Shown here in pieces: positions 27,938 to 36,668 of a DNA stretch of 64,000 nucleotides. Position 1 is the first letter of the stretch, and each line of letters opens with the position of its first letter. The notes beneath the pieces were generated by a model that worked only from the letters and a program-made list of their open reading frames with translations, was not told the origin of the DNA and did not search any database. The translations under genes and the position numbers were made by a program. The DNA comes from Opitutus sp. ER46 (lineage in GTDB: Bacteria > Verrucomicrobiota > Verrucomicrobiia > Opitutales > Opitutaceae), in the NCBI RefSeq assembly GCF_003054705.1, contig NZ_QAYX01000025.1, forward strand, positions 310,001 through 374,000. Reading direction: 5' to 3'.

Positions 27938-28768
27938 TTAGCGGATGAGGCTAAGCGCGGACTGGGCGCTCTGGTTGGCCTGCGAGAGCATCGCGGTGCC
28001 GGACTGGACGAGGATGTTCCAGCGTGCGAGCTGGGTACTTTCCGCGGCCACGTCGACGTCGACGATGCGACTGTTGGCGGACTCCAGGTTGGCCTTGTTG
28101 GTCGTCAGGACCTCGGCGGCGAAACCCAGGCGGCTCTGCTCAGCGCCGTTCTTGGCGCGGAACGTCGCAACGTTCTGGATGCCCGTCTTGATGCTGTCGA
28201 TCGAGCTGATGGACGACAGCGAGCCGCCGCCAGCGGCATCGGAGAAGGCGCCGACGCCATCCGTGCTGCTGGCTAGGGCCTTCGCGGTGATGGCGACCGT
28301 CTGGACGCCGTCCTCGGAGACCTTGACCGACTCGACCACTCCGGTACCTGCCGAACCGAACAGCGAGACGCCGTTGAACTTCTCCTGCGTGAGAGAATCG
28401 AGCTCCTTCTGCAGCTGCTGATACTCCGCATCGTAGTTGGCCTTGTCCGAGCTGTTCTTCGTCGGGTCCTGGTACATCGTCCAGAGTTCCGAGATGCGGT
28501 CCATGACCTTGGAGGAGGTCTGGAGCACGCCATCCTGAGTCTGCAGGTAGGACGTGACGTTGCCGATGTTGCTGTTCGCCGCGGCGGAACGCTTGGCGGC
28601 CGCAGACAACTTCATCGACACCGCCAAGCCACCGGCATCATCCGACGGATTGACGATCTTCGAGCCGCTCGACAACCGGTTAAGGCTGCGCTGCAAGCTG
28701 GCACTCGAGGAGGCGAGGTTGTTCGAGGCAATCGTCGCCGCTGTGTTGGTATTAATCACGACTGACAT
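27938..28768 (-). CDS. fliC: Flagellin (short form), copy 1
   Basis: 276 residues, a compact flagellin with the conserved D0/D1 ends and a small central part. The N-terminus MSVVINTNTAATIASNNL and LNRLSSGSKIVNPSDDAGGLAVS, and the C-terminus ARWNILVQSGTAMLSQANQSAQSALSLIR, are typical. The short middle (about 175-200) leaves few exposed Ser/Thr, which are the usual glycosylation sites. The start is set by AAGGA nine bases before the ATG, one of the few clear Shine-Dalgarno sequences here. It is 358 bases after the second flagellin, and its own promoter was not found. Confidence 0.95.
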   Translation of the reverse strand: MSVVINTNTAATIASNNLASSSASLQRSLNRLSSGSKIVNPSDDAGGLAVSMKLSAAAKRSAAANSNIGNVTSYLQTQDGVLQTSSKVMDRISELWTMYQDPTKNSSDKANYDAEYQQLQKELDSLTQEKFNGVSLFGSAGTGVVESVKVSEDGVQTVAITAKALASSTDGVGAFSDAAGGGSLSSISSIDSIKTGIQNVATFRAKNGAEQSRLGFAAEVLTTNKANLESANSRIVDVDVAAESTQLARWNILVQSGTAMLSQANQSAQSALSLIR

Positions 28769-29126
28769 GGTTCTATCCTTGATCTTAAAGCGACTATCCG
28801 TCGTCGCCACGGGCCCTGGGAATCAGCGCGGGCCCCGCTGTCTGGAGCGGAAGCTCCAGTTTTCCCGGCGCTGCAACCGCGCAGCGCCGAGGAAAAGGGG
28901 GAAAGGAGGGAAGAACCTCGTCGTGTTTGGACTTTCAAAGATCAGGGGCTGCGTCGGAAACCCGGTGGACCCCGTACGGCACCTCACGCCGGTGCGCGGC
29001 GGAGGATCGGAGCTGTCGCTGCTACTGGCCCTGGCCCCACCCCGAGACAGACAACCGTGATACGATCGGGGATGGGCGCCGCTCCGGCCGGCAATCACTC
29101 CGGGGGAGCGGCGGGGACGAGGGGGA
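28769..29126 (-). other. Flagellin intergenic region with two leader hairpins
   Basis: Gap of 358 bases between the two flagellins. It holds CTGGAGC-GGAA-GCTCCAG (28842-28859), CGGCGCTGC/GCAGCGCCG (28866-28889) and GCCGCTCC/GGAGCGGC (29078-29112) after the upstream flagellin. No U-run follows them on the minus strand. I found no sigma28 or sigma54 match for the downstream flagellin, so it may depend on read-through, with hairpins shaping stability or translation. Confidence 0.5.
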
Positions 29127-29951
29127 TTACTGGAGCAGCTTGAGCGCGGTCTGAGCGCTCTGGTTGGCCTGGCTGAGCATGGCGGTGCCGGACTGGACCA
29201 GGACGTTCCAGCGGGCGAGTTGGGTGGATTCCTCGGCGACGTCGACGTCGATAATCCGACTATTGGCGGCTTCGAGGTTGGCCTTGTTGGTCGTCAGCAC
29301 GTCGCCGGCAAAACCGAGGCGGCTCTGCTCGGCGCCGTTGTTGGCGCGCATGGTGGCGACGTTCTGGAGGGCCTGGGTGATCGCATCGACGGTGCCGATG
29401 CTCGAGAGCGAGCCGGCGCCGGCGGAGTCGGCGAGGGCGCCGAGACCGACCGTGGCATCGGTGCTGGAAAGGTTCTTCGCGGTGAGGGTGACCGTGCCCT
29501 TGCCGTCTTCGGAGACGGGCACGACGATCTCGGTGCTGCCGAAGAGGGCGGTGCCGTTGAACTTCTCGGTCGAGAGCGAGGCGAGCTGCTTCTGCAGCTG
29601 CACGAACTCGGCGTCGTAGTTCGACTTGTCGGTGCTGTTCTTCGTCGGGTCCTGATAGAGGGTCGACAACTCGCTCATGCGTTGGAGCACGTCGCCGGTG
29701 ACCTTGAGCACGCCGTCCTGCGTCTGGAGCATCGACACGGTGTTGCCGATGTTGATCGCGGCGGCGCCGGACCGCTTCGCGGCCGCGGACAGCTTCATGG
29801 ACACGGCGAGACCGCCGGCATCATCGGCCGGGGTAACGATCTTCGAGCCGCTTGAGAGCCGATTCAGGCTCTTCTGCAAACTGTCGTTTGACGCGGCGAG
29901 GTTGTTTGCAGCCGTCGTGGCCGCAAAGTTGGTGTTAATGACAACTGGCAT
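29127..29951 (-). CDS. fliC: Flagellin (short form), copy 2
   Basis: 274 residues, paralogous to the copy at 27938 along its whole length: MPVVINTNFAATTAANNLAA, NRLSSGSKIVTPADDAGGLA, and the C-terminal LARWNVLVQSGTAMLSQANQ. The differences are concentrated in the short middle. Leaders are also related (GATCAAGGA before both ATGs), indicating tandem duplication. A good sigma28-like promoter lies at 30054-30080, which would give a leader of about 95 bases. As the promoter-proximal copy it may be the main filament subunit. Confidence 0.95.
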   Translation of the reverse strand: MPVVINTNFAATTAANNLAASNDSLQKSLNRLSSGSKIVTPADDAGGLAVSMKLSAAAKRSGAAAINIGNTVSMLQTQDGVLKVTGDVLQRMSELSTLYQDPTKNSTDKSNYDAEFVQLQKQLASLSTEKFNGTALFGSTEIVVPVSEDGKGTVTLTAKNLSSTDATVGLGALADSAGAGSLSSIGTVDAITQALQNVATMRANNGAEQSRLGFAGDVLTTNKANLEAANSRIIDVDVAEESTQLARWNVLVQSGTAMLSQANQSAQTALKLLQ

Positions 29952-30053
29952 GGTGATCTTCCTTGATCCTAAATGCAGCTCCGTGCTGCGGACGTATCCG
30001 GTGGAGGCGGCTCCGGATCGCGCCGGTCAGAACATTTGTCCCAACGAAGAGAG

Positions 30054-30080
30054 CTATCGTCGCGGCGTCGCGGGACCTTA
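30054..30080 (-). promoter_or_regulatory. Sigma28-type promoter candidate for flagellin
   Basis: Minus strand: -35 TAAGGTCC (30080-30073), 11-base spacer, -10 GACGATAG (30061-30054). It matches the TAAAGTTT/GCCGATAA consensus at 5/8 and 6/8. Predicted start near 30045. Confidence 0.6.
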
Positions 30081-30471
30081 ATTTCGGAATGCAAGTTTAT
30101 TTTCGTTGCTCGCGCAGTTTTGGCTAAAGCCCTGGGGGCTTGCGTCGATTCGCGCGCGCCGCGGGTACTGATCCACCCCGCCGCCACGATCCGTGTAACA
30201 TAGAGCCGGATACGAACCGGCGGCGCCTCGCGCGCCCGACGGAAACTCGCGGGGCGCGACGGAGCGGGTGGCGCCCGAGTGGCGGTTGCGTTCGCGGAAG
30301 ACCTGGTTCGCGCCTGGAAACCCGGATCGCGGACCCGGCGTGGCGGTGACGCTGATCTGCCGGTCTCATTCCGCGGCCTTGGGGCGATAGAGGCCGTCGG
30401 CGGCGGGCGGCAGAAAATGCCGGGGCGGAAGTGAGCGGATCGTAAATGTGTAAAAGGTGCTGATAATCAGA
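30081..30471. other. Gap between flagellin and fliD promoters
   Basis: About 390 bases with no gene I can support. The sequence is G+C-rich with Arg-rich frames in all directions. The first part is A/T-richer (30081-30125) and could be an upstream activating region for the flagellin promoter. Confidence 0.4.
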
Positions 30472-30490
30472 AGCCTATGATTAATAGGCT
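30472..30490. repeat. Perfect inverted repeat at the fliD promoter
   Basis: AGCCTAT-GATTA-ATAGGCT, a perfect 7-bp palindrome with a 5-base spacer, ends three bases before the sigma28 -35 box of fliD. The position suits an operator or an upstream terminator stem; no U-run follows. Confidence 0.45.
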
Positions 30491-30492
30491 GC

Positions 30493-30520
30493 TAAAGGCG
30501 CGAATCTTGCGTGCCGATAC
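30493..30520 (+). promoter_or_regulatory. Sigma28-type promoter candidate for fliD
   Basis: TAAA at 30493-30496, 16-base spacer, GCCGATAC at 30513-30520 (7/8). Predicted start near 30527, giving a 30-base leader to the fliD ATG at 30557. Confidence 0.7.
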
Positions 30521-30556
30521 ACCTTACGGCGCAGTGCGCCCGAATCCTTCAACACC

Positions 30557-32290
30557 ATGGGTATCCAAATCTCCGGACTGCTTTCTGATTCTGCCTTCGA
30601 CTGGAAGGACGTGGTGGACAAGTTGATCGCGGTAGAGCGCGTCCCAGTAACCAACCTGGAGACGACCCAGGCCAACAATCTGTCTGAGATCACGGCGCTC
30701 GGCGACATCACGACCGCTCTGCAGGAGCTTCAGGATTCGGTGCAGGCGATGCGGTCGAGCAACGTGTATGACATGCGGACGGTAAGCAGCGACAGCTCCA
30801 CGAGCACTTGGAAGGCGACTTCATCCAACGGCACCAGCCTCGGTTCCTACAAATTCGAGATCCAAACGCTTGCGAGCACCGCGGCTTTGCAGGGCGGCGC
30901 GGATATCGGGGCTTCGCTCGCCTCAAGCGCCTCCGACCTGGGCTCGTTGACCATCAGCAATCTTCCGATCGCCACGGCTGTCACCGCGGGGACCTTTACG
31001 GTGGACGGCAAGCAGATCAGCGTGGCGGCGACGGATTCGCTGAAGGACGTGCTGGATCGCATCACGACAGCCACCGGTGCCACCTGGTCATACGACAGTA
31101 CCTCGGACGCGATCACCCTCGCGAAGGGGAGCGGCTCGCTTGTGCTCGGGGCGGCGAATGACACGAGCAATTTTCTCGCCGCAATGAAGCTGGCGAACAA
31201 CCAGACGGGTACGATCACGAGTTCCGGGGGCCTTGGTACGCTGAAGACCACCGCGACGCTCGTGCAGTCCGGTCTGAGGGGGGCAATCGCCGAGAGCGCG
31301 TTGGACGCGGAAGGAAACGGATCCTTCACCGTGAACGGCGTGCCCATCAGCTATAACGTCAATACCGACACCCTTAAGTCGGTGCTGGACCGGATTACGG
31401 CCTCTGCCGCCAACGTGAGCGCGAGCTATGACAGCGCGAATGACCGGGTGGTCCTCACCAACAAGACGACGGGTGACATGGGCCTGAGCGTGAGCGAAGC
31501 GAGCGGTGGCTTGCTCGGTGTGCTGAACCTCACGGCAGACGGAGCCAAAGTGCCCACGCTAAAGAGCGGGACCAATGCCGTGTTCCGGGTGAACGATGGC
31601 GACTGGCTCACCAGCAGCACCAACACCCTGGCCTCATCGGCTCACGGGATCGCCGGCCTCAGTGTGACGGTCAACTCAACGGGCGCCCAGACCCTCACGA
31701 TCGAGAGTGATGCCTCCTCTATGGGCAGCTACGTCGAGGACTTCATTTCGAAGTTCAATGCCGTGCAGGACATGATCGACACGTACACCAAGACCTCTGT
31801 CAGCGGCAGCAAGGTGACGACGTCGCTCCTCTCGGGGAATCGTGAGGTGCAGGAGTGGGGACGGAAGCTGCGTACCATGGCGTTCCAAACGCTTACTGGC
31901 CTGACCGGCTCAATCGACCACATCGACGACCTGGGCATCGATTTCGACGGCACTACGAGTCACCTGAAGATCAAGGATACCGCCAAGTTGACCGACGCCT
32001 TGACCAACTCGCCTGACGACGTGAAGGCGTTCTTCCTGTCCGGCTCCAGCGGCATGGTGCCCAAGATGTACGAGCTCATTACCAACCTGAAGAGTTCGGG
32101 GAACAAGGAGCAGGAGAGCCTGCGGTCCGACAACAAGGCGATCGATGACCAGATCGACCGGCTCGAGACCCGAATCGCCACGGAACAAGCACGATTGACC
32201 AAGGCGTTCATCGCCATGTTGGATGCGCAGTCGACGGCCCAGTCCCAATCGGACGCCCTGACCAACGCCTTCTCGAGCAAGAGCTCATGA
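30557..32290 (+). CDS. fliD: Flagellar filament cap protein FliD
   Basis: 577 residues. FliD_N at the start (GIQISGLLSDSAFDWKDVVDKLI, a variant of the usual start), Ser/Thr-rich repeats in the centre with VNGVPISYN-type and FTVDGKQISVAATDSL hairpins, and the helical FliD_C tail (KMYELITNLKSSGNKEQESL, coiled coil to the end). FliD caps the filament and guides flagellin folding. It overlaps the following lipoprotein gene by ATGA. The sigma28-like promoter fits its late class. Length is usual for the family. Confidence 0.93.
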   Translation: MGIQISGLLSDSAFDWKDVVDKLIAVERVPVTNLETTQANNLSEITALGDITTALQELQDSVQAMRSSNVYDMRTVSSDSSTSTWKATSSNGTSLGSYKFEIQTLASTAALQGGADIGASLASSASDLGSLTISNLPIATAVTAGTFTVDGKQISVAATDSLKDVLDRITTATGATWSYDSTSDAITLAKGSGSLVLGAANDTSNFLAAMKLANNQTGTITSSGGLGTLKTTATLVQSGLRGAIAESALDAEGNGSFTVNGVPISYNVNTDTLKSVLDRITASAANVSASYDSANDRVVLTNKTTGDMGLSVSEASGGLLGVLNLTADGAKVPTLKSGTNAVFRVNDGDWLTSSTNTLASSAHGIAGLSVTVNSTGAQTLTIESDASSMGSYVEDFISKFNAVQDMIDTYTKTSVSGSKVTTSLLSGNREVQEWGRKLRTMAFQTLTGLTGSIDHIDDLGIDFDGTTSHLKIKDTAKLTDALTNSPDDVKAFFLSGSSGMVPKMYELITNLKSSGNKEQESLRSDNKAIDDQIDRLETRIATEQARLTKAFIAMLDAQSTAQSQSDALTNAFSSKSS

Positions 32291-32994
32291 TTCATCTTCG
32301 CCTTCTTGCACCCGTTTCGCTGCTGAGCGCGGCCGTGCTTGCGTTGCTCGCCGGCTGTACGTCGCCCGGCCTGACCGATCCCGCGCGGGTGGGGCCGTTC
32401 CACACGCCGACGAACGTCGCCCGCGACGCGACGCTCGGTGGTATCCGTCGGGTCGTCATGCTGCCGGTTTGGACGGGGACGAGCGCGCCGGAGGAGACGG
32501 GGGCGGACCTGGATCCGGTGTTTCGGCAGGCGCTGCAGGATCAGAATCGGTTCGAGGTCGTCGTGCTGCCGAGGGCGGAGTGCCTGCGTCGTTTTGGCGC
32601 GGTGGCTTTGTCCTCGTCGTCCGCGTTGCCGCACGACTTCCTGCCGGCGATGCAACGGATTTTCGGGGCCGACGCGGTGGTGTTTGTCGATATCACCGTC
32701 TATCGGCCCTACCACCCATTGGCGATAGGTGTGCGGAGTCGCCTGGCCACCGTGAAAAGCACGCGGCTGGTGTGGACCTTTGACAACTTGTTCTCCGCTG
32801 ACGATGCGCGCGTGGCGGCGAGTGCACGTAATTTCTTCCTGCAGAGTGAGCATGGCGGCGTGCCGGGGGACCTGACGCCGTCGGTGCTCCAGTCACCCTC
32901 CCGTTTTGCCGCGTATGCGGCGGCGGCGACCTTTGCAACTTTGCCTCCGGTAACTGTGGAGAGTGGGGAAGAGGCTCCGCCCGGACGCCGCTAA
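32287..32994 (+). CDS. Lipoprotein of unknown function, coupled to fliD
   Basis: 235 residues. A lipobox is clear: VLALLAGC, with Cys at about residue 23. After a short linker come alternating strands and helices (IRRVVMLPVWTG, DPVFRQALQDQNRFEVVVLP, FGADAVVFVDITVYRPYHP). These recall the small alpha/beta domains found in TolB-N/CsgG-like or FlgO-like envelope proteins, but I do not assign a family. The four-base overlap with fliD argues for joint expression and a flagellar role at the outer membrane; that role is inference. The tail is Pro/Glu/Arg-rich. Confidence 0.75.
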   Translation: MIHLRLLAPVSLLSAAVLALLAGCTSPGLTDPARVGPFHTPTNVARDATLGGIRRVVMLPVWTGTSAPEETGADLDPVFRQALQDQNRFEVVVLPRAECLRRFGAVALSSSSALPHDFLPAMQRIFGADAVVFVDITVYRPYHPLAIGVRSRLATVKSTRLVWTFDNLFSADDARVAASARNFFLQSEHGGVPGDLTPSVLQSPSRFAAYAAAATFATLPPVTVESGEEAPPGRR

Positions 32995-33018
32995 AGTCCC
33001 GTCCTTACCGGTCGATTA
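32992..33018 (+). promoter_or_regulatory. Sigma28-type promoter candidate for the flgM-like/fliS group
   Basis: TAAAGTCC (32992-32999), 11-base spacer, GTCGATTA (33011-33018): 6/8 at both boxes and perfect spacing. It overlaps the stop of the lipoprotein gene. Predicted start near 33025, with a 62-base leader. Confidence 0.6.
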
Positions 33019-33086
33019 ATGATGCAACCAACGGCGTTCCCTGTGACGAAAGCAGCGGCTGACCGTTTCGAAACTCGAAATAGTCA

Positions 33087-33371
33087 ATGATCTCATCTGC
33101 GTCATCTCCCGACCGTACACCGCGCACGCCACTCGTGTCGTCCGCGGGGCAGGCAGCGCCGCGGGCGTCCGCGGCTCGAACCGATCGCATTTCCACGGAA
33201 AGCGCGGAATTTCTGCGGGCTGAGCTCCAGCGCCAGCCTGAGGTTCGCACCGAAGTGGTGACCCGGGCCCAGGGCCTGGCGGCTGATCCGGGCTATCCTC
33301 CGCCGGAGGTGATCCGTGAGGTTGCCACGAAGATCCTCGCGTCTCCCGATTTGAGCGAAGATCAGTCCTGA
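33087..33371 (+). CDS. Small protein resembling anti-sigma28 factor FlgM
   Basis: 94 residues. The first 30 residues are disordered Ser/Pro/Ala-rich. The rest reads RISTESAEFLRAELQ, PEVRTEVVTRAQGLAADPG, then YPPPEVIREVATKILAS. FlgM proteins have this order: a disordered N-terminus, an LS-x-A helix, a P-x-V-R-x-x-V helix, G-x-Y, and a final A-x-K-I/L-L helix that wraps sigma28. It follows a sigma28-like promoter and sits beside fliS, both usual for flgM. Similarity is by eye and the basic IxxGxY signature is incomplete (ADPGY), so the call is tentative. Confidence 0.5.
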   Translation: MISSASSPDRTPRTPLVSSAGQAAPRASAARTDRISTESAEFLRAELQRQPEVRTEVVTRAQGLAADPGYPPPEVIREVATKILASPDLSEDQS

Positions 33372-33378
33372 TTTCTCG

Positions 33379-33807
33379 ATGCTCGCCCAAAGCTACGCGC
33401 GGACTTACCGCGCCAATGCCGTCCTTACGGCTTCGCCGGGGCAGCTCGTGCTGATGCTTTATGACGGGATTCTCACCTCCCTGGCCTTGGCCCAGGAAGG
33501 TTTCAAGCAGCCGACGACTGATCCACGGCGGATCGAGAACATCAATCATCACCTGCTCAAGGCGCAGGCGATCATCACCGAGTTGCAGGCCGGCCTGAAC
33601 ATGGACGCCGGCGGCGACTTCGCGAAGACGATGCACCGGCTGTACGACTATCACAATCGCCGCCTCCTCGAGGCCAATCTGCGCAAGCAGGTGGAACCGG
33701 TGGTGGAGGTGGAAAGACTCGTGCGCGAGCTGCGGGATGCGTGGGCCCAGATGCTAACCCAGCAGGAAAGTGGCACGTCGGGCGATCGCGTGCGCGGCGT
33801 CGCCTGA
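33379..33807 (+). CDS. fliS: Flagellin export chaperone FliS
   Basis: 142 residues. The start LAQSYARTYRANAVLTASPGQLVLMLYDGIL is diagnostic for FliS (Y-x-x-x-x-V-x-T-A-s-P-x-x-L-v-x-M-L-Y-D-G). The helical bundle continues through INHHLLKAQAIITELQAGLN and LYDYHNRRLLEANLRK. FliS binds the C-terminus of newly made flagellin and keeps it unfolded for export. It starts seven bases after the FlgM-like gene and is followed 27 bases later by a second chaperone-like gene. Confidence 0.95.
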   Translation: MLAQSYARTYRANAVLTASPGQLVLMLYDGILTSLALAQEGFKQPTTDPRRIENINHHLLKAQAIITELQAGLNMDAGGDFAKTMHRLYDYHNRRLLEANLRKQVEPVVEVERLVRELRDAWAQMLTQQESGTSGDRVRGVA

Positions 33808-33834
33808 GCCGCCGGCGCGGTTTCGATCATTCTC

Positions 33835-34200
33835 ATGGAGACTCCGGCTCAAACCTGCGCCCGCCTCGTGTCTGATCTCGAGGCACTTGTAACGGAGGAG
33901 GCCAACTGCTTTCGCGCAGACGACCTTGAGTCCGTGAAGGACGTTCAACGGCGCGCGGCGCCGATGATCGAATTTCTGGTCGGCCATGCGGACGAGGTGG
34001 CCGATCCGGGATTGCGGCAGCGGATCGCGGCGTTGAGCCAGCGGCGGAGCGACACCGTAGCCGCCATGCAAGCCCGAGCCGATGCGCTCCAGGACGAGTT
34101 GCAGGCCTTGAAGGTCAAGGAGCGCCGGGTGGCCCAGATTGCCCCCGTCTATGGGTCGAGTGCGGTGGCCTCGCGCAGCAAGGTCACTCTTCGCGGTTAG
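33835..34200 (+). CDS. FliT/FlgN-like helical protein
   Basis: 121 residues, all predicted helix: LVSDLEALVTEEANCFRADDLESV, MIEFLVGHADEVADP, and a long coiled coil AMQARADALQDELQALKVKERRVA. Size, position after fliS and the Leu/Glu helix pattern match FliT- or FlgN-type export chaperones; which one cannot be told. It ends just before a GCGCGGT-TTCG-ACCGCGC stem-loop (34225-34242), a very stable UUCG hairpin that may mark the 3' end of the transcript although no U-run follows. Confidence 0.65.
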   Translation: METPAQTCARLVSDLEALVTEEANCFRADDLESVKDVQRRAAPMIEFLVGHADEVADPGLRQRIAALSQRRSDTVAAMQARADALQDELQALKVKERRVAQIAPVYGSSAVASRSKVTLRG

Positions 34201-34280
34201 GCCCGGATTGGGGCGACAAACGTGGCGCGGTTTCGACCGCGCATCGATGCGGGAAGCCGGAAATACTCCGGATGAATCGA

Positions 34281-34709
34281 TCAGCCCGTGGCGCTGAGCG
34301 GGGTGAGGCCTTCCGTCGGAAGCGAATTTGGAGCCTGCGCATTCGCCGGCGGCCCTTCCATCCAGGCCGTGGCGATCTTGGAGGCCTCGAGTTTCCAGTT
34401 TAGCTGGGGCGTCGAGTAAACGGCCATTGCCGTGGTGACGGGAGAATCCTTCCAACTCAGGGTGGCCTTCAAGCACTGCGAGCCATCGGCCAGGGAAAAC
34501 GCCTGGAGAAAGATCGTGCCGCTGGGAAAAGGGAGATCCGCTGCGGGACGGGGCGCCAGCGTCAGCCGGCAGAGACCTTGTTGAAAGTTGACGGTCCGGG
34601 CAAAGTCCCAAGCGCCGCCATCAACGACAGGAGATTCCGCAGTGATCGAATGTTCGATGTCCGAGACGAAGGAGAGGAGGCGCATTCCAAAGGAGAATAT
34701 TCGACACAT
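34281..34709 (-). CDS. Hypothetical protein
   Basis: 142 residues from ATG 34709 (134 from ATG 34685, which may be the real start, MRLLSFVSDIEHSI). Composition is that of a globular protein, with alternating polar and hydrophobic residues (FQQGLCRLTLAP, SGTIFLQAFSLADGSQCLKATLSW), possibly a beta-sandwich, and a Pro/Ala-rich tail. No family recognised, no signal peptide. It is the only minus-strand gene between fliT-like and the NtrC-type regulator, and divergent from the latter, which makes co-regulation possible but unproven. Confidence 0.55.
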   Translation of the reverse strand: MCRIFSFGMRLLSFVSDIEHSITAESPVVDGGAWDFARTVNFQQGLCRLTLAPRPAADLPFPSGTIFLQAFSLADGSQCLKATLSWKDSPVTTAMAVYSTPQLNWKLEASKIATAWMEGPPANAQAPNSLPTEGLTPLSATG

Positions 34710-34920
34710 TGACGCGCGTACTTGAGGGGAAAACCCCTGGCTGCAGCGTCGCTCCGCCGGGCGGGGGGGGCGGGGAAGCGCTCCATTTCATCTGCTTGAG
34801 GGGCATGGGTTTTTGAGGCACCTCGCCGCGATGAGGGCTCGACGCAACATTTGTTTGAACTGCGACGCCCCGTCACATTTAGTCGCGTTCCTTTTCCGCG
34901 CCCTCGCGTCGCGTCCGCTC

Positions 34921-36423
34921 ATGTCCTTCGAGAAAATCCTCATCGTCGAGGACGACCTGGTTGTCCGAAATCTGCTCCAGAGCATCTTTCTCCGGCACAA
35001 GCTCGCCGTGACTTGCGCCGACACCCTCGCCAACGCGGCGGCGGCATTGGGGCGTGAACCATTCGATCTGATGGTGCTTGATCTGCGGCTGCCCGACGGC
35101 GACGGACTCCGATTGCTCGAGCAGGTATCCACGATGCCGGAACGGCCGCTCGCCATCATGATCACCGGCTACGGCTCGATCGAGTCGGCGGTGGCCTGCA
35201 TGCGGGCGGGAGCATTCGACTACGTGCTGAAGCCCTTCTCGCCGTCGCAGATCGATGTCATCTTAAGAAAGGCGCAGACGTACCGGCAGTTGGTGAAGGT
35301 CAACAGCCTGTTGAGCGACGACCCGGATGACGCGGATGGACTGCTGGTCGGGCGAAGCGCGGCGATGAGCCGCCTGCGGCAGTTGATCGAGCGCGTGGCG
35401 CCCACGGACGCGACGGTGCTGATCACCGGCGAGAGCGGAACGGGCAAGGAGATGATCTCGCGTGAGTTTTACCGCCGCAGCCCCCGGCGCGGGCAGCCGT
35501 TTATCAAGGTCAACTGCGCGGCGATCTCGCAGAACTTGATTGAGAGTGAGTTCTTCGGCCACGAACGCGGCGCGTTCACCGGCGCCACGGAGCGACGCGA
35601 GGGGCGCTTTGAGCTGGCGAACAACGGCACGCTTCTGCTCGACGAGGTCAGCGAGATCCCGGCGAGTCTCCAGGCAAAGCTGCTGCGCGTGCTGCAAGAG
35701 CGCGAGTTTGAGCGCGTCGGCGGCTCGCGCACGATCAAGGTGAACGTGCGCATCATCGCCACGTCGAACCGCGACCTTCTCAGCTACGTCCAGGCCGGTG
35801 AGTTTCGTCAGGACCTGTATTACCGGCTAAACGTCTTTCCGGTGCATGTCCCCTCGCTGCGTGAACGCACCGACGACATCCCGCTCCTGGCGGAGCACTT
35901 TTTGCGGCGCTTCACGCGCAAGCACGGGGTGAAAGTCACGGGATTCTCCGATTCAGCCCGGGGAGCGATGATGGCGTACCGCTGGCCGGGCAATGTGCGC
36001 GAACTGCAGAACACGATCGAGCGCGCCGTGATCCTCTCCGAATCGGGCCGTCCCGTGAACGCCTCGGCGCTCGGCCTGCCGGTCGAAATTGATGCGGCAG
36101 CCATCGCTGCGGCGGCCCAGGTTTGGGATGCCCCGTCTGTCGTCGAGCCCACCGCCGCCATTGTTGAAGCTGCCCCAACCGGGCAGGAGGCTGCGGCCGG
36201 CGCGGTGGCTTCTCCCGGCGTGACTGATCCGGCGGGACAGGTCCTCAAGCTTGATGAACTCGAGAAGCAGGCCATTCGGGCGGCCTTGAAGCAGATGGGC
36301 GGGAATCGCACCCAGGCCGCCGCGGCCCTCGGCATCAGCATTCGCACGTTGCGCAACAAATTGCAGGAGTACCGCGAGGCGGGCGACCCGATCGACGTGG
36401 GCATGGATTCTACCGACGCCTGA
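34921..36423 (+). CDS. NtrC-family sigma54 activator (REC-AAA+-HTH), flagellar regulator candidate
   Basis: 500 residues. Receiver with Asp11-Asp12, phosphoacceptor Asp54 ([12 protein letters not shown]) and Lys104. AAA+ domain with Walker A GESGTGKE (170-177), the sigma54-contact loop GAFTGA (217-222), [10 protein letters not shown] and the arginine-finger region [12 protein letters not shown] Fis-type HTH ends it ([21 protein letters not shown]). A 60-residue Ala/Pro linker precedes the HTH. The start at 34921 ([12 protein letters not shown]) is chosen over an in-frame ATG at 34813. Comparable to FlrC/FlgR. No partner kinase is adjacent. The sigma54-like promoters in the window are its likely targets, by inference. 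Confidence 0.93.
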   Translation: MSFEKILIVEDDLVVRNLLQSIFLRHKLAVTCADTLANAAAALGREPFDLMVLDLRLPDGDGLRLLEQVSTMPERPLAIMITGYGSIESAVACMRAGAFDYVLKPFSPSQIDVILRKAQTYRQLVKVNSLLSDDPDDADGLLVGRSAAMSRLRQLIERVAPTDATVLITGESGTGKEMISREFYRRSPRRGQPFIKVNCAAISQNLIESEFFGHERGAFTGATERREGRFELANNGTLLLDEVSEIPASLQAKLLRVLQEREFERVGGSRTIKVNVRIIATSNRDLLSYVQAGEFRQDLYYRLNVFPVHVPSLRERTDDIPLLAEHFLRRFTRKHGVKVTGFSDSARGAMMAYRWPGNVRELQNTIERAVILSESGRPVNASALGLPVEIDAAAIAAAAQVWDAPSVVEPTAAIVEAAPTGQEAAAGAVASPGVTDPAGQVLKLDELEKQAIRAALKQMGGNRTQAAAALGISIRTLRNKLQEYREAGDPIDVGMDSTDA

Positions 36424-36668
36424 GCGGGGCGGCCGTCAATCGGTTGCGTTATCGGCGCCGCCAAGCGGAACGGGCGGGCGTGAGGCCCTGGCTGAGGGAT
36501 TCGCGCAACCGGCTAGCGGGGGAGCCTCCGGACGCGGCTCTGGGCGGCATGCCCGGTGCCTGTGACCGGCGAGCGCCTCAGAATTCGCCGCTTCCTCGGC
36601 CATTCTGCGTTAAACCGCATCCGGTTCGCGCCGATAACGAGTCAATCCCCGTCAATCCCGCCCTAGCT
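36424..36668 (+). other. Intergenic region before cheX
   Basis: 245 bases. It contains the sigma28-type promoter listed separately; otherwise G+C-rich sequence with no gene visible. Confidence 0.5.
36611..36637 (+). promoter_or_regulatory. Sigma28-type promoter candidate for cheX
   Basis: TAAA (36611-36614), a 15-base spacer and a perfect GCCGATAA (36630-36637). It is the best sigma28 match in the window. Predicted start near 36644, 25 bases before the ATG at 36669. Confidence 0.75.

Noticed and set aside
36449-36456. TTATCGGC, a minus-strand sigma28 -10 box before cheX
   Set aside because: No TAAA-type -35 at the right distance and no minus-strand gene nearby to serve.
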